From Streptomyces sp. AcH 505 (GTDB taxonomy: Bacteria; Actinomycetota; Actinomycetes; Streptomycetales; Streptomycetaceae), in NCBI RefSeq assembly GCF_000818175.1, contig NZ_JTIY01000001.1:2466907-2513929 (forward strand): 47,023 bases of DNA, given 5' to 3'. Shown piece after piece: positions 8,420 to 17,047 of the stretch (position 1 is its first letter; each line of letters starts with the position of its first letter). The translations under genes were made by a program, and so were the position numbers. Under the pieces are notes generated by a model. The model was given only the letters and a program-made list of their open reading frames with translations, was not told the DNA's origin and did not search any database.

Positions 8420-9505
8420 ATGTACGCGTCCGTAACCCGCCGGAAGGCCAGAGCCACCGCGCCCGTCCGCGCCCTCGTCCTCGCCCTGCTCGCCGCTCTC
8501 GCGATCGTCGGCCTGCCTGCCGGCCTCGCCCAGGCGGCCGACGGCGGCGACGTCACCTGGACGGTGAGGACGGCCGAGAACGGGTACGGCGCCGACCGGT
8601 CGAGCTTCAGCTACACCGTCAACCCCGGTGCCGAGGTCAAGGACACCATGGTGGTGGCCAACCGCGGCAAGACCCCGCTCACGCTCGCGGTCTACGCGGC
8701 CGACGGCTTCACCACGGACACCGGCCAACTCGACCTGCTCCCCAAGGAGAAGAAGTCCGTCGGCATCGGCGCCTGGGTGCACGCGGCCCGCTCCAGCGTC
8801 ACGATCCGGCCGGGGAAGAGCGCCAACGTCCCCTTCACGGCGGCCATTCCGGACAACGCCACGCCCGGCGACTACGCGGGCGGCATCCTCAGCTCCCTGA
8901 AGCAGTCCGACGAGGCCGAGGGCATCAACGTCGACCGGCGCCTCGGCATCAAGATCAAGCTGCGGGTCAGCGGGGCGCTCAGGCCGACCCTCGCCGTCGA
9001 GAACCTGCACACGGACTTCAACGGTTCGCTCAACCCGTTCGGCACGGGTGACGCCACCGTCACGTACACGATCCACAACACCGGCAACGCGATCCTGTCG
9101 GCCAAGCAAGGCGTGTCCCTCTCGGGCCCGTTCGGCTGGCTGAAGAAGGACGCGGGCGCCGTCGCCGCGCCGCCGGAGCTGCTGCCGGGCGAGAGCTGGC
9201 CGGTGAAGGTGGCCGTGCACGACGTACGGCCCGGTGTCAGCCTGACGGCGACCGTGAAGCTCACACCGCTGCTCACCGACGCGTCGGGCTCCACCACTCC
9301 GCTGAAGGTGGTCGAGGCGACGGCCCACGGCTGGGCCGTCCCGTGGACGCTGTTGCTGCTGGTCGTCCTGGTGATCGCGGCGGCCGTCGGGTCGTACCTG
9401 CTCAGGCGCCGAAACCGCGCGCGGCGCAAGGAACTTGAGGAGAAGCGGGTACGGGAGGCAGTGGAGCAGGCGCTCAGTGGCCAGGGGAGCGCGGGCGTCC
9501 GCTGA
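8420..9505 (+). CDS. DUF916-type WxL-interacting membrane-anchored protein
   Basis: A 361-residue protein with a signal peptide (about 1-40, ending near AQAADGG), two beta-sandwich regions and a C-terminal membrane helix (about 313-335) followed by a basic cytoplasmic tail (LRRRNRARRKELEEKR). The first sandwich begins VTWTVRTAENGYGADRSSFSYTV and contains PGDYAGGILSS, typical of the DUF916/WxL-interacting family. The start at 8420 has AGGAG about nine bases upstream. Family knowledge from Firmicutes says such proteins bind WxL proteins and peptidoglycan at the surface; the preceding phosphatase ends in a WxL-like domain, making the two a probable functional pair. The C-terminal anchor would fix the complex to the membrane. 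Confidence 0.85.
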   Translation: MYASVTRRKARATAPVRALVLALLAALAIVGLPAGLAQAADGGDVTWTVRTAENGYGADRSSFSYTVNPGAEVKDTMVVANRGKTPLTLAVYAADGFTTDTGQLDLLPKEKKSVGIGAWVHAARSSVTIRPGKSANVPFTAAIPDNATPGDYAGGILSSLKQSDEAEGINVDRRLGIKIKLRVSGALRPTLAVENLHTDFNGSLNPFGTGDATVTYTIHNTGNAILSAKQGVSLSGPFGWLKKDAGAVAAPPELLPGESWPVKVAVHDVRPGVSLTATVKLTPLLTDASGSTTPLKVVEATAHGWAVPWTLLLLVVLVIAAAVGSYLLRRRNRARRKELEEKRVREAVEQALSGQGSAGVR

Positions 9506-9511
9506 ACGCGG

Positions 9512-9545
9512 GAGGACCGGCCCGCGGGGAGACGGACCGGTCCTC
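9512..9545. terminator. Bidirectional hairpin between convergent genes
   Basis: GAGGACCGG (9512-9520) pairs perfectly with CCGGTCCTC (9537-9545) around a 16-base loop. It sits just after the DUF916 stop and just before the stop of the convergent GH54 gene, so it can serve both transcripts. Confidence 0.65.
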
Positions 9546-9573
9546 AGCTGTGGGGCAGTTGTCGTGCGCGGGC

Positions 9574-11046
9574 TCAGTGCAGGGTGAACTTCTGGGCGCC
9601 GGAGCCGTTGCAGTCCCAGATCTGCAGCCGCGTCCCGTTGGCCGTGGCGCCGCTCGGTGAGTCGAGGCAGCGGCCGGACTGCGGATTGAACAGCGAGCCG
9701 TCGGACCGCTGGTTCCAGACCTGGCCGCCCACCCCGTTGCAGTCCCACAGCTCGACCTGGGTGCCGTTGGCCGTGCCGTTGCCGTTGATGTCCAGGCAGC
9801 GGCCGATCGTGCTGAGGGACCCGTTGGTGTGGTGCGTCCAGAACTGGTCCTCGGCGTACGACTGGCAGTTCCACAGCTGGACGGGGGCCAGGTTCACGCC
9901 GGTGTCGTCGGCGGCGACGTCCACACACTGACCGCCGGGACCGGTGATCTGCCCCTGCGGTCCGTTGGGCACGTTCGTCTGGCCGGAGTAGCCGACCGAG
10001 ACGACGTTGGACTGAACCGCGTTCTCCGCGGCGTCCGTCGGATAGCCGGAGACCATCACGCCCTCGAAGAACGTGCCCATGTTCCAGTTGCTGTTGTCCC
10101 CGCCGGTGCCCAGGATGATGCCGCCCTCCTGATGCATCGGCGCGTAACCGCCCCTGGTCGGCAGGGCGCCGTTCCACCAGGTGGTCAGCGCGCCGGACTG
10201 CGAGTTGCCGCCCTTCAGCGCGTAGGTGGTCTGCCCGTTGTTCTTGAGCACGGCGGTGACGAACGCGCTCTTGTTGCCGGTGTTGGCCGTGTTGGAGCCG
10301 TTGTTGCCCTGGAACATCCCGTTCTCCAGGTCGGCCTCGACCCACGGCCCGGTGCCGGTGCACGGCGCGAAGTAGCAGGTGGTCGCGATGCTCACGGCGT
10401 CCATGTGCCCGTTGCCGGTGTCGGCGGGCGTGCTCTCGGCGTTGCCGTAGTCGAAGCAGCAGGCGGAGCCGACATGCGTACCGCTGGCCACCATGTAGGC
10501 GCCCTCGGCCTGCCCGTTGACGGCGACCCCGGCGGCGCGCCCGGTCGAGCGGTAGCCGACCCCCGGCGAGATCCAGATGCCGTACACCTTGTGCCCGCCG
10601 GCCGTGACCGACAACTCGGCGGCGTCGGCGCCCCGGTCGGCCCCCATACCGGCGGTCCCGGCGGGCCCGGGGGTGAGGTCGTTGTGGCGGGAGGTCTGGT
10701 CGTAGACCTTGGAGATGCTGCACGTGGTGTCCGCGCAGAACGAGTCCTGCTGCGCCGCGTTCGCGTAACCCCCTTGCGCCAGCAGCCCGATGTCGGCGGT
10801 CCCGCCGTTCGACGCCCGACGCACCTGGTAGAGGGGCCCGTTGTACGAGGAGAACAGAGCGCGCGTCGTACTGTGCGCGGCGACGCACGGCGTATTGGCC
10901 GCGGCGTAGATGTCACAAGGCAACGACCCGGCAGCCTGCGCGGCCCCCGGCCCGCTGACGAACGCCCCGAGGACGAGCCCGAGGACCGCGAAGACGGCCA
11001 ACAGACCCCGCCGATACCGAAGAGCCGAAGATCTCGTTCTGCGCAT
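9574..11046 (-). CDS. Secreted alpha-L-arabinofuranosidase, GH54 with C-terminal ricin-type (CBM13) lectin
   Basis: A 490-residue exported enzyme. A signal peptide with a basic start and ending AAQAAG is followed by the GH54 catalytic domain beginning LPCDIYAAANTPCVAAHS. By alignment from memory with the fungal AbfB enzyme, the vicinal substrate-binding cysteines are Cys196-Cys197 (ACCFDYGNAE), the nucleophile is Glu241 in ADLENG and the acid/base is Asp317 in GGDNSN. Residues about 360-490 form a ricin-B-like lectin domain with repeats containing QLWNC, ELWDCN and QIWDCN. It should release terminal arabinose from plant arabinan or arabinoxylan outside the cell. The ATG at 11046 has an AGGAG ribosome site. 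Confidence 0.93.
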   Translation of the reverse strand: MRRTRSSALRYRRGLLAVFAVLGLVLGAFVSGPGAAQAAGSLPCDIYAAANTPCVAAHSTTRALFSSYNGPLYQVRRASNGGTADIGLLAQGGYANAAQQDSFCADTTCSISKVYDQTSRHNDLTPGPAGTAGMGADRGADAAELSVTAGGHKVYGIWISPGVGYRSTGRAAGVAVNGQAEGAYMVASGTHVGSACCFDYGNAESTPADTGNGHMDAVSIATTCYFAPCTGTGPWVEADLENGMFQGNNGSNTANTGNKSAFVTAVLKNNGQTTYALKGGNSQSGALTTWWNGALPTRGGYAPMHQEGGIILGTGGDNSNWNMGTFFEGVMVSGYPTDAAENAVQSNVVSVGYSGQTNVPNGPQGQITGPGGQCVDVAADDTGVNLAPVQLWNCQSYAEDQFWTHHTNGSLSTIGRCLDINGNGTANGTQVELWDCNGVGGQVWNQRSDGSLFNPQSGRCLDSPSGATANGTRLQIWDCNGSGAQKFTLH

Positions 11047-11125
11047 GGTGTGCTCCTGAATGGGAGGAGGGAGCTCTGACTCGTCTGCGCGGCAGTGCGG
11101 TTCGCACTACAGGGTGACGGCAGGG

Positions 11126-11154
11126 AAGCTACGACCGCTGTTCGGTTGCGTCAA
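11126..11154 (-). promoter_or_regulatory. Predicted sigma-70-type promoter of the GH54 gene
   Basis: On the minus strand TTGACG (11154-11149) and TAGCTT (11131-11126) are separated by exactly 17 bases, upstream of the GH54 start. The word CTGTTGCTTT occurs at 11158-11167 and again at 11201-11210 (43 bases apart), and the palindrome TTGTACAA at 11173-11180 lies between, in an AT-rich pocket. These are candidate regulator sites upstream of this promoter, or of the divergent CHAT gene. Confidence 0.5.
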
Positions 11155-11286
11155 TAACTGTTGCTTTCATTTTTGTACAACCTTGTAAATCAGTCTGGAT
11201 CTGTTGCTTTTGCCGGCCGCGGGCGCGCGGCTGCCGCCGGGCGCCCGCTCCGTATGACGGAAATTTCCGGATGGCGCCTGCGAGGC

Positions 11287-14200
11287 ATGTCACCGGGCAA
11301 GACTGAACGCGTGACAGACCTGAGAGCAGTCGTGGACCGCGCGTTGGCCCGCTGTGGCGTGGCGTGGTCGCCCGAGGCGGAGCGGCAGATCGCCACCGCC
11401 GGGACGGACCCGCAGAGCTGGCTTCCGGCCGCGACCGGACTGCTGCGCGCCTCGTGGAGCGGTGACGAGACGGGCAGGGCGTCGGCGGTCGCCGCCGCGG
11501 CACTGATGGAGTTCGCACTGGACACCGGTCCGCGCGAACATCCCGAGCGGCCCAGCTGGGTGCTGCACCTGTGGCTGGCCGAGCGCACCCTCTCCTTCCG
11601 TTACGGCGACTATCAGTTGTCCCGCGATGTGCACCACCACCTCGGCGCCCAGACGCAAGGACGCGCAGCCGACGACCCGGTCCTCGTGGCCGCCACCTAC
11701 CTCGGACTCCCGCTGCCCCGCCACTTCCAGCCGGTCCAGCAGATCGAGCAGTCCGCGCTCCGGCTCGTCGCCATGCTGCCGCCGGACGACCTCGGCCGCT
11801 GCTGTGTCCTGGTCCGGCTCGCCCAGGCCGCCTGCTTCCGTTACGAGTCGGGGGACCAGTCGGCGCTCGACGACGCCTGGCAGCGGGCGCGTGAGGCGTA
11901 CGACTGCGTCACCACGGACCATCTGGAAGCGGAACTGGTCGGCCGCACCGCTGTGCACGCGGGTGTGAGCTGGTTCCGGGCGCACCCGCAGGACCGCTCG
12001 GCCGTCGACTTCGCGCTCCGCGCGGGGCGCGCGGCTGTGGCAGCCGTGGAGTTCGCGCGTGAGCGTGGCAGCCGGCACTCGGGGTACGAGACCGCCTCGG
12101 TACACCTGCTCATGGCCATGGCGCTGATGGCGGTGGTGAGCCATACCCTCGAAACCGCCGAGATCGACGAAGCGATGGAGCACCTTGAGGTGTTCCGCGC
12201 CGAAGGACCGCCCGACGACCGTGGGCTCTATGCGGTCAACATGGCACCCCTACTGGCCGTCCGAGCCTTCTTCGGCGGATCGGCCAAGGACATCGCACGG
12301 GCCGACGAGCTCATGGCAGCCCTTCAAGCCGATCTGCCGGCCGACAGTCCGCTACACCCGCACATCGTCCAGAAGCGCCAGGCGTTCGCCGAACTTCCCC
12401 GGCTGATCAAGCTGTTCCCGTTCGGCACCGCCGGAGTGCTGCGCCGGCTGCGGCCCATGCTGGGCCCGCTGCTCGGCGGGGCCGCGCTGCCGTCGATCCA
12501 GATGTACGCCCCTCCTCCGTCCCCCGGATACCACTCGCCGGGCCCCGGACCGGAGGACTTCGCCGACATCCTGGGCCGGGCCCCACGTCCCGGCGCCGGA
12601 CCGGGGGGCGCGTCCGGAGTCCCGCCTACAGGACGGCCCGACACCTTCAACTGGCCGGCCGGACCGCAGGATGTCCCGTCGCTGCGCGATCTGCGGACGC
12701 CGTTCGACCCGCAGAAGGAGTCGGACCGTACCGGCCTCCCGCCGCACGCCGAGGCGGTCTCCCGGGGGCTGTTCGGCAGCGCCCCGACCGCGAACGATCC
12801 GCGCCGACTGGCCCTCGCGGAAGATGAGTTACGAGCACGTCTGGCTGAACGGGGGCTGGACGACGGCCGTCGCGGCTGGACGGCGACGGTTCTGGTGTTC
12901 GCGCTCGCCGCCAAGTACGTCTTCAGCGAGAACGTCGACGAGCTGAGGACAGCCGTCAACGCCGGTGACGAGGTGCTGGCCACGCTGCCGCCCACCAGCT
13001 CCCGGTATGTCGACCTACTCTGCGCGGTGGAGTTCTACCGTCATGGGTACGGCTTTCTGCACCAGGACACGGAGACGGTCCGACGTGCGTGCGGCGCCCT
13101 GGGCTGGGCCCTCGGACGGCTGCCGGAGGGGTCGTGGCAGTGGCTGGGCTGCGCGCTCCAGTACGCGTCCGTCCTGGCCGACGAGGCTGTGCTGCTCCGC
13201 GATCCGGTCAAGGTGAGGGAGGCGCACCGGCTCTACACCGCGGCGGCGCGCGGATTGGAGGGGCCGCCGGACGGGATCCGGTTGCCGGGCGGAGCCGGCG
13301 ACGAACTGGCGCGGCAGTGGCAGGTTCTCCGTGTCCAGCTGGACATGCTCCGCACGAAGGTCGAACTCGCCGTTGCCGATGTCATCGGTGATCTGTACGC
13401 CGTCGAGGAGACCGACGTGCGCTGGGATCCCGATGCCGAGACGCGGCTGCCGCCTTGGGCGAGATTCGAGAACGCCCGCGCCGCGCTCGGCCGGGAGATG
13501 GAGCGACCTGACTGGGACAGGGCCGCCGACGCCGCAGCCGTGGCGCTGGCCGTGCTGCCGCTGCTGACGTCGTCGGCGTTGCGCAGGGACGACCGGCAGG
13601 CCGTCGTGCGCTCCGCACTGCTGGGCCGTCGTTACCCGGACGCGTCAGCTGCCCGGCGGGCGGCCGACATACCGGATCAGCTCGCCGGGACGAGCCTTGG
13701 GCGTACCGGCTGTGCGGTGGCGATCACCGCGAACCGCATCGATCAGGCCGCCGTTCTGCTGGAGCAGGGCCGGGCCGTGCTGATGAGCCAGGACCTGGAG
13801 GCGCGGACCGACATCTCGGTGCTTGCGGCCGCACACCCCGCGGAGGCCGCCGAGTTCACCGCCGTCGGAGAGCGGATGTGGCGGGCCGAGGACGCCACGG
13901 CTCCCGACGAGGCGACGCGGGTCGGCACGCAGCACGCCGTGGCCGAGGAATGGCAGCGTCTGCTGGACCGGATCCGGTCGCTTCCCGGCTTCGGGGATTT
14001 CCTGCTGCCTCCCACCGTCGCGCAGATGCGGGCGGAGGCGGCACAGGGACCCATCGTGCTGGTCAACATCGACCGTCTGCGATGCGACGCGCTGGTGGTC
14101 ACGCTCCACGACATCAAGCTCGTACCGCTCCAGATAAGCGAGGGGCAACTGGCCCACACCGCAAAGGAGTTCCTGGAGGCGGCGGCCGTTGACCGGGATG

Positions 14201-15108
14201 CGGCGCTCGACCGGAAGGACGCGGCCCGCGAGACGGTCTTCACGACCCTCGAGTGGCTGTGGGACACCGTCGCACAACCGGTGCTCGACGCCGCGGGCTT
14301 CACCGGCCCGATCCCGGACGGCACACCACGCTCCGAGATACCGCGGCTGTGGTGGTCCACCTCGGGACCGCTGGCGCACCTCCCGATCCATGCCGCCGGA
14401 TACCAGCGCAAGGAGGCGCTGGGCGAGCGGCGCTCCGTCCTCGACCGGGTCGCCTCGTCCTACACCCCCAGCATCAGGGCGCTGCACCATGCCCGGCAGG
14501 CGCCGACGGCGCGCTGCGACGCTGGTGCGTTCCTGGCGGTAAGTCAGCCGACCGGCGACAACGGCTCGGACGGGGCGTCCGGAGACGAGGTCGACGCGAT
14601 CACCAGGACGCTGCGCGGACTCCGTGTCATCGCGGGAGCCGACGCCGGTGTGGAGCATGTCCTCGCCGAACTGCGGTCGGCGGCCGCTGTGCACTTCGCC
14701 TGCCACGGCATCAGCGACCCCGACGACCCGTCGAAAAGCCGGCTGGAGCTCGCCGACGGGCCCCTCGACGTGCTGAGTGTCACCCGGCAGCGGTTGCCGC
14801 AGGCACAGCTCGCCGTGCTGCTCGCCTGTCACACCGCGCGGAGCGACCGGCTGCCGGACGAGGCGATCCACGTGACGTCGGCCTTCTTGACCGCAGGCTA
14901 TCCGCAGGTGGTCGGAGCGTTGTGGGGCTCGGCCGACCTGGCTTCGGTGTTGCTGACCGAGAAGCTCTACCGGTCACTGCGCCACTACGGGGCCGGGCTG
15001 GACGTCACCGACACAAGCCGGGCCTTGCACGGCATCGTCCGCCAACTGCGCAAACGCTATGTCAAAGCACCGGCGATGTGGGCTCAGTACATCCACACAG
15101 GCCGGTGA
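11287..15108 (+). CDS. Large TPR-CHAT protease (CHAT-1) of a CATRA-type conflict system
   Basis: A protein of about 1273 residues. The N-terminal 1000 residues are alpha-helical with TPR-like alanine-rich repeats, divided by a Pro/Gly-rich linker near residues 405-480. The C-terminal CHAT (caspase-like) domain carries the dyad His1140 in HFACHG and Cys1181 in LLACHTA, followed by VVGALWGSAD typical of the fold. The start is uncertain: in-frame candidates are ATG 11254, ATG 11287 and GTG 11311, none with a strong ribosome site. CHAT proteases with TPRs are activated by partner binding and cleave specific proteins. The small CATASP-like gene lies 20 bases downstream, so this is read as the protease of a conflict cassette. 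Confidence 0.88.
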   Translation: MSPGKTERVTDLRAVVDRALARCGVAWSPEAERQIATAGTDPQSWLPAATGLLRASWSGDETGRASAVAAAALMEFALDTGPREHPERPSWVLHLWLAERTLSFRYGDYQLSRDVHHHLGAQTQGRAADDPVLVAATYLGLPLPRHFQPVQQIEQSALRLVAMLPPDDLGRCCVLVRLAQAACFRYESGDQSALDDAWQRAREAYDCVTTDHLEAELVGRTAVHAGVSWFRAHPQDRSAVDFALRAGRAAVAAVEFARERGSRHSGYETASVHLLMAMALMAVVSHTLETAEIDEAMEHLEVFRAEGPPDDRGLYAVNMAPLLAVRAFFGGSAKDIARADELMAALQADLPADSPLHPHIVQKRQAFAELPRLIKLFPFGTAGVLRRLRPMLGPLLGGAALPSIQMYAPPPSPGYHSPGPGPEDFADILGRAPRPGAGPGGASGVPPTGRPDTFNWPAGPQDVPSLRDLRTPFDPQKESDRTGLPPHAEAVSRGLFGSAPTANDPRRLALAEDELRARLAERGLDDGRRGWTATVLVFALAAKYVFSENVDELRTAVNAGDEVLATLPPTSSRYVDLLCAVEFYRHGYGFLHQDTETVRRACGALGWALGRLPEGSWQWLGCALQYASVLADEAVLLRDPVKVREAHRLYTAAARGLEGPPDGIRLPGGAGDELARQWQVLRVQLDMLRTKVELAVADVIGDLYAVEETDVRWDPDAETRLPPWARFENARAALGREMERPDWDRAADAAAVALAVLPLLTSSALRRDDRQAVVRSALLGRRYPDASAARRAADIPDQLAGTSLGRTGCAVAITANRIDQAAVLLEQGRAVLMSQDLEARTDISVLAAAHPAEAAEFTAVGERMWRAEDATAPDEATRVGTQHAVAEEWQRLLDRIRSLPGFGDFLLPPTVAQMRAEAAQGPIVLVNIDRLRCDALVVTLHDIKLVPLQISEGQLAHTAKEFLEAAAVDRDAALDRKDAARETVFTTLEWLWDTVAQPVLDAAGFTGPIPDGTPRSEIPRLWWSTSGPLAHLPIHAAGYQRKEALGERRSVLDRVASSYTPSIRALHHARQAPTARCDAGAFLAVSQPTGDNGSDGASGDEVDAITRTLRGLRVIAGADAGVEHVLAELRSAAAVHFACHGISDPDDPSKSRLELADGPLDVLSVTRQRLPQAQLAVLLACHTARSDRLPDEAIHVTSAFLTAGYPQVVGALWGSADLASVLLTEKLYRSLRHYGAGLDVTDTSRALHGIVRQLRKRYVKAPAMWAQYIHTGR

Positions 15109-15128
15109 CGGGCAAAAGGGGTTACGTC

Positions 15129-15512
15129 ATGAACGCACCGGACACGCCGCCGCTCGTCGACCGGGAGAGGGCACGAGCTGTGCTGCGCGCGCTACGGGCC
15201 GTGCTCGGCTGGGAACTGCCGGACGAAGGGTGGCAGGAGGTTGGCCAACTCGTTGCGGACCTGGCCGAGGCCGTCCGGACGTCGGACACCGATCTCGTGG
15301 ACGAGCTGACGGCCGACCTGGAGACCGGCGGCTGGCGCGTGACCCGGCTGGGCGCCGCCGACGACGACCGGGTGACCTCCGGCAAAAGGAAGGCGCCCAC
15401 GCCCGCACCGGTGCGCGAAAGGGTGGTGACGCTCATTCACGTCCTCGATACGACGTCCGACAGGAACGGCGGTCCGGCCGGGGGACCGACAGCCGGGCCC
15501 GGCCGCAGATGA
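15129..15512 (+). CDS. CATASP-like small protein 1 (CATRA-associated small protein)
   Basis: A 127-residue helical protein with an ATG at 15129 and an AAGGGG ribosome site. Residues 8-75 look like three or four helices (RARAVLRALRAVLGWELPDEGW, VGQLVADLAEAV), followed by a C-terminal segment VRERVVTLIHVLDTTSD and a disordered Gly/Pro tail. The same architecture and the same RERVVTLIHV string occur in the protein at 22936-23322, next to the other CHAT gene. This matches what I recall of the CATRA-associated small protein family; no biochemical role is known to me. The tight spacing (20 bases) after CHAT-1 implies co-expression, and a physical partnership with the protease is the natural inference. 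Confidence 0.75.
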   Translation: MNAPDTPPLVDRERARAVLRALRAVLGWELPDEGWQEVGQLVADLAEAVRTSDTDLVDELTADLETGGWRVTRLGAADDDRVTSGKRKAPTPAPVRERVVTLIHVLDTTSDRNGGPAGGPTAGPGRR

Positions 15513-15531
15513 GGGGGCAGAGATTCTCGCG

Positions 15532-16236
15532 GTGCTCGCGAACATAGGAATCGGACTGGTGACCAGCCTGATCGGAGGATGTATCGGCTGGATGTGGGAG
15601 CGGGGGCGGCGATCGAGGGCGCTGAACAGGAAGGCGGACTTCTTCGGCATCCGGCCAGGAGAGGACTGCCTGATCGTGCTCGGCAACAAGTACAACGCCC
15701 CGGGCACCGCACACCAGCGGGATGTGCAAGCCGTGGTGGAACTGGCGATGCTGGCCGGTGAACTGGGCTGCCGGGTGACGGTGGAGACCGGTGACTACCG
15801 CGGCAGCAACGAGGACCGCACCGAGTTCAGTATCGGCGGCCCGATCGGTGACTCCAACGTACGCACCGGCGGTCACCTGGCGGCCCATCTTCCGGGGGTG
15901 TCCCTTCGCCCGCACAGCGACCGGGCGGACTCGATGGCCGTCCTCGTGGACGGCGAGCGCTACCTGTTCGACCGTGGCAACCAGGAGTACGCCCTGGTCG
16001 CGAAGTTCACCCCGGCGGAGTCGAGCCGTCCGGTGGTCCTCGTCTGCGGGCAGAGCTCCGTGGCGAACCAGGCGGCCATCCACTTCCTGCGGCGCGAGCA
16101 CGCGCGGGTGGCCGCGGTACTCGCATCGGTGGAGCGCTACTGCTTGGTGGTCAAAGTCTCGTACATCGGCGTCTACACCTTCCACCAGGCGGTCCTGGAG
16201 AAGGACGTCTCCCGGGCCGCCTTTGGAAACGAGTGA
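15532..16236 (+). CDS. Membrane-anchored protein of unknown function, candidate effector or sensor of CHAT cluster 1
   Basis: A 234-residue protein starting at a GTG 19 bases after the CATASP-1 stop. An N-terminal hydrophobic helix (about residues 1-22, MLANIGIGLVTSLIGGCIGW) is followed by a basic WERGRRSRALNRK stop-transfer-like segment, so the rest is probably cytoplasmic. The soluble part has Rossmann-like alternation: EDCLIVLGNKYN, a helix, CRVTVETGDY, then FSIGGPIGDSN, and later RPVVLVCGQSSVANQAAIHFLRRE. The GGP...N arrangement resembles nucleotide- or ligand-binding loops, but I do not recognise a named family. Position at the end of the CHAT-CATASP cluster suggests a membrane-located sensor or effector. 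The stop codon lies inside the terminator hairpin. Confidence 0.75.
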   Translation: MLANIGIGLVTSLIGGCIGWMWERGRRSRALNRKADFFGIRPGEDCLIVLGNKYNAPGTAHQRDVQAVVELAMLAGELGCRVTVETGDYRGSNEDRTEFSIGGPIGDSNVRTGGHLAAHLPGVSLRPHSDRADSMAVLVDGERYLFDRGNQEYALVAKFTPAESSRPVVLVCGQSSVANQAAIHFLRREHARVAAVLASVERYCLVVKVSYIGVYTFHQAVLEKDVSRAAFGNE

Positions 16237-16262
16237 ACCCCCGGTGTGCGACCGGGGGTTCA
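16234..16262. terminator. Strong bidirectional hairpin containing the stop codon of the membrane protein gene
   Basis: A perfect 12-base stem, TGAACCCCCGGT (16234-16245) and ACCGGGGGTTCA (16251-16262), with loop GTGCG. The first three bases are the TGA stop of the upstream gene. It lies between convergent genes and probably ends both transcripts. Confidence 0.8.
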
Positions 16263-16293
16263 CCCATCTCCGAAAACGGGCCGATCCCTTCGC

Positions 16294-16665
16294 TCAGATC
16301 CCCGAGTACTTGAGTGAGGGGTCTCCTTCTTCGAGGGCGGCGATGAACCGGCGGACCTTGCCGTTCGCCTTGATGCCCAGCGCCTCCAGGGTCCTGACGA
16401 CCTGGACCGCGATCTCCCGCTGTTCGCCGCGGTCCCACACGTACATGTGGACCCCCGCCCCACGGCCGCCGAGAAGCGCGACCACGGCGAAGTCGGGCCG
16501 GTCCTGGTCGACATGGTCGAAGACCGATCCCGTGGGCTCCTCGAATCTCGTCCCGGCACCGGTGATGTTCTCGTTGATCCAGCTCACCCGCATCGACCTG
16601 CGGAAAAGCTCCGCGATCTCCTGCATGGACGCCTGGGTGATTATCTCTACAGGCTGTTTGGCCAT
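16294..16665 (-). CDS. Conserved hypothetical protein (123 aa)
   Basis: A 123-residue soluble protein with an ATG at 16665 and an AAGGAG ribosome site. The sequence begins MAKQPVEIITQASMQEIAELFRRS and alternates strand and helix (DFAVVALLGGRGAGVHMYVWDRGEQREIAVQVVRTL), ending in a short hydrophilic tail. There is no membrane segment and no motif that I recognise. It lies 43 bases downstream of the zinc-ribbon micro-protein on the same strand, so the two form a likely bicistron. Its location inside the CHAT/CATRA island suggests a regulatory or immunity role, but nothing in the sequence proves it. Confidence 0.7.
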   Translation of the reverse strand: MAKQPVEIITQASMQEIAELFRRSMRVSWINENITGAGTRFEEPTGSVFDHVDQDRPDFAVVALLGGRGAGVHMYVWDRGEQREIAVQVVRTLEALGIKANGKVRRFIAALEEGDPSLKYSGI

Positions 16666-16708
16666 TTGCTCGACTCCTTGATCTGGATTTTCCCGCCACG
16701 CACCGGAG

Positions 16709-16882
16709 TTACTTGTCCTCGAAGACCTTCTCGCTGAAGCGGTACCGATTTCCGCTGGCTATGTAGTTCTTGCAGGCGGGGTTGCGGCATTCGTAAACCA
16801 CCCATGAACCCATGGGTTGCCGCTGCTCGCTCTTGACGGTCATGCGCTGTCTGCATACCTGGCAATTCAGTCCTTTGGCCAC
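16709..16882 (-). CDS. Zinc-ribbon-like micro-protein (57 aa)
   Basis: A 57-residue ORF with a GTG start at 16882 and TAA stop. It carries CQVC (Cys7, Cys10) and CRNPAC (Cys32, Cys37), a CxxC...CxxxxC arrangement expected of a small zinc ribbon, with a conserved-looking aromatic segment (SWVVYECRNPAC, then NYIASGNRYRFSEKVFEDK). The ribosome site is weak. Zinc ribbons of this size often bind nucleic acid or act as adaptor subunits. It precedes the 123-residue gene on the same strand with 43 bases between. The four-cysteine pattern and coding-like third positions argue for a real gene. Confidence 0.65.
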   Translation of the reverse strand: MAKGLNCQVCRQRMTVKSEQRQPMGSWVVYECRNPACKNYIASGNRYRFSEKVFEDK

Positions 16883-17047
16883 GGAACTGTTCTAAGCAAT
16901 GGGCCGGTTGTCCGCAACGGTCTTCCCGTGAAGTGGACGATTACCGGAAAACGCCTTCTCCGCGCGGTGATCGCGATCCGGGGCGGGCCGCACGGGAATG
17001 TGGAACACTCGGTGATGTCGCCGGAACCGTGAGAAGGGTGGGTGATC

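Noticed and set aside
7115..10888. A very long minus-strand open frame opposite the phosphatase and DUF916 genes
   Set aside because: It is an artefact of high-GC codon bias: its product is Arg/Gly/Val rich without a fold and it lies antisense to three well-supported genes.
11161..11286. Extending CHAT-1 to an upstream start at 11161
   Set aside because: The first 30 residues come from the AT-rich intergenic region and look non-coding; there is no ribosome site.
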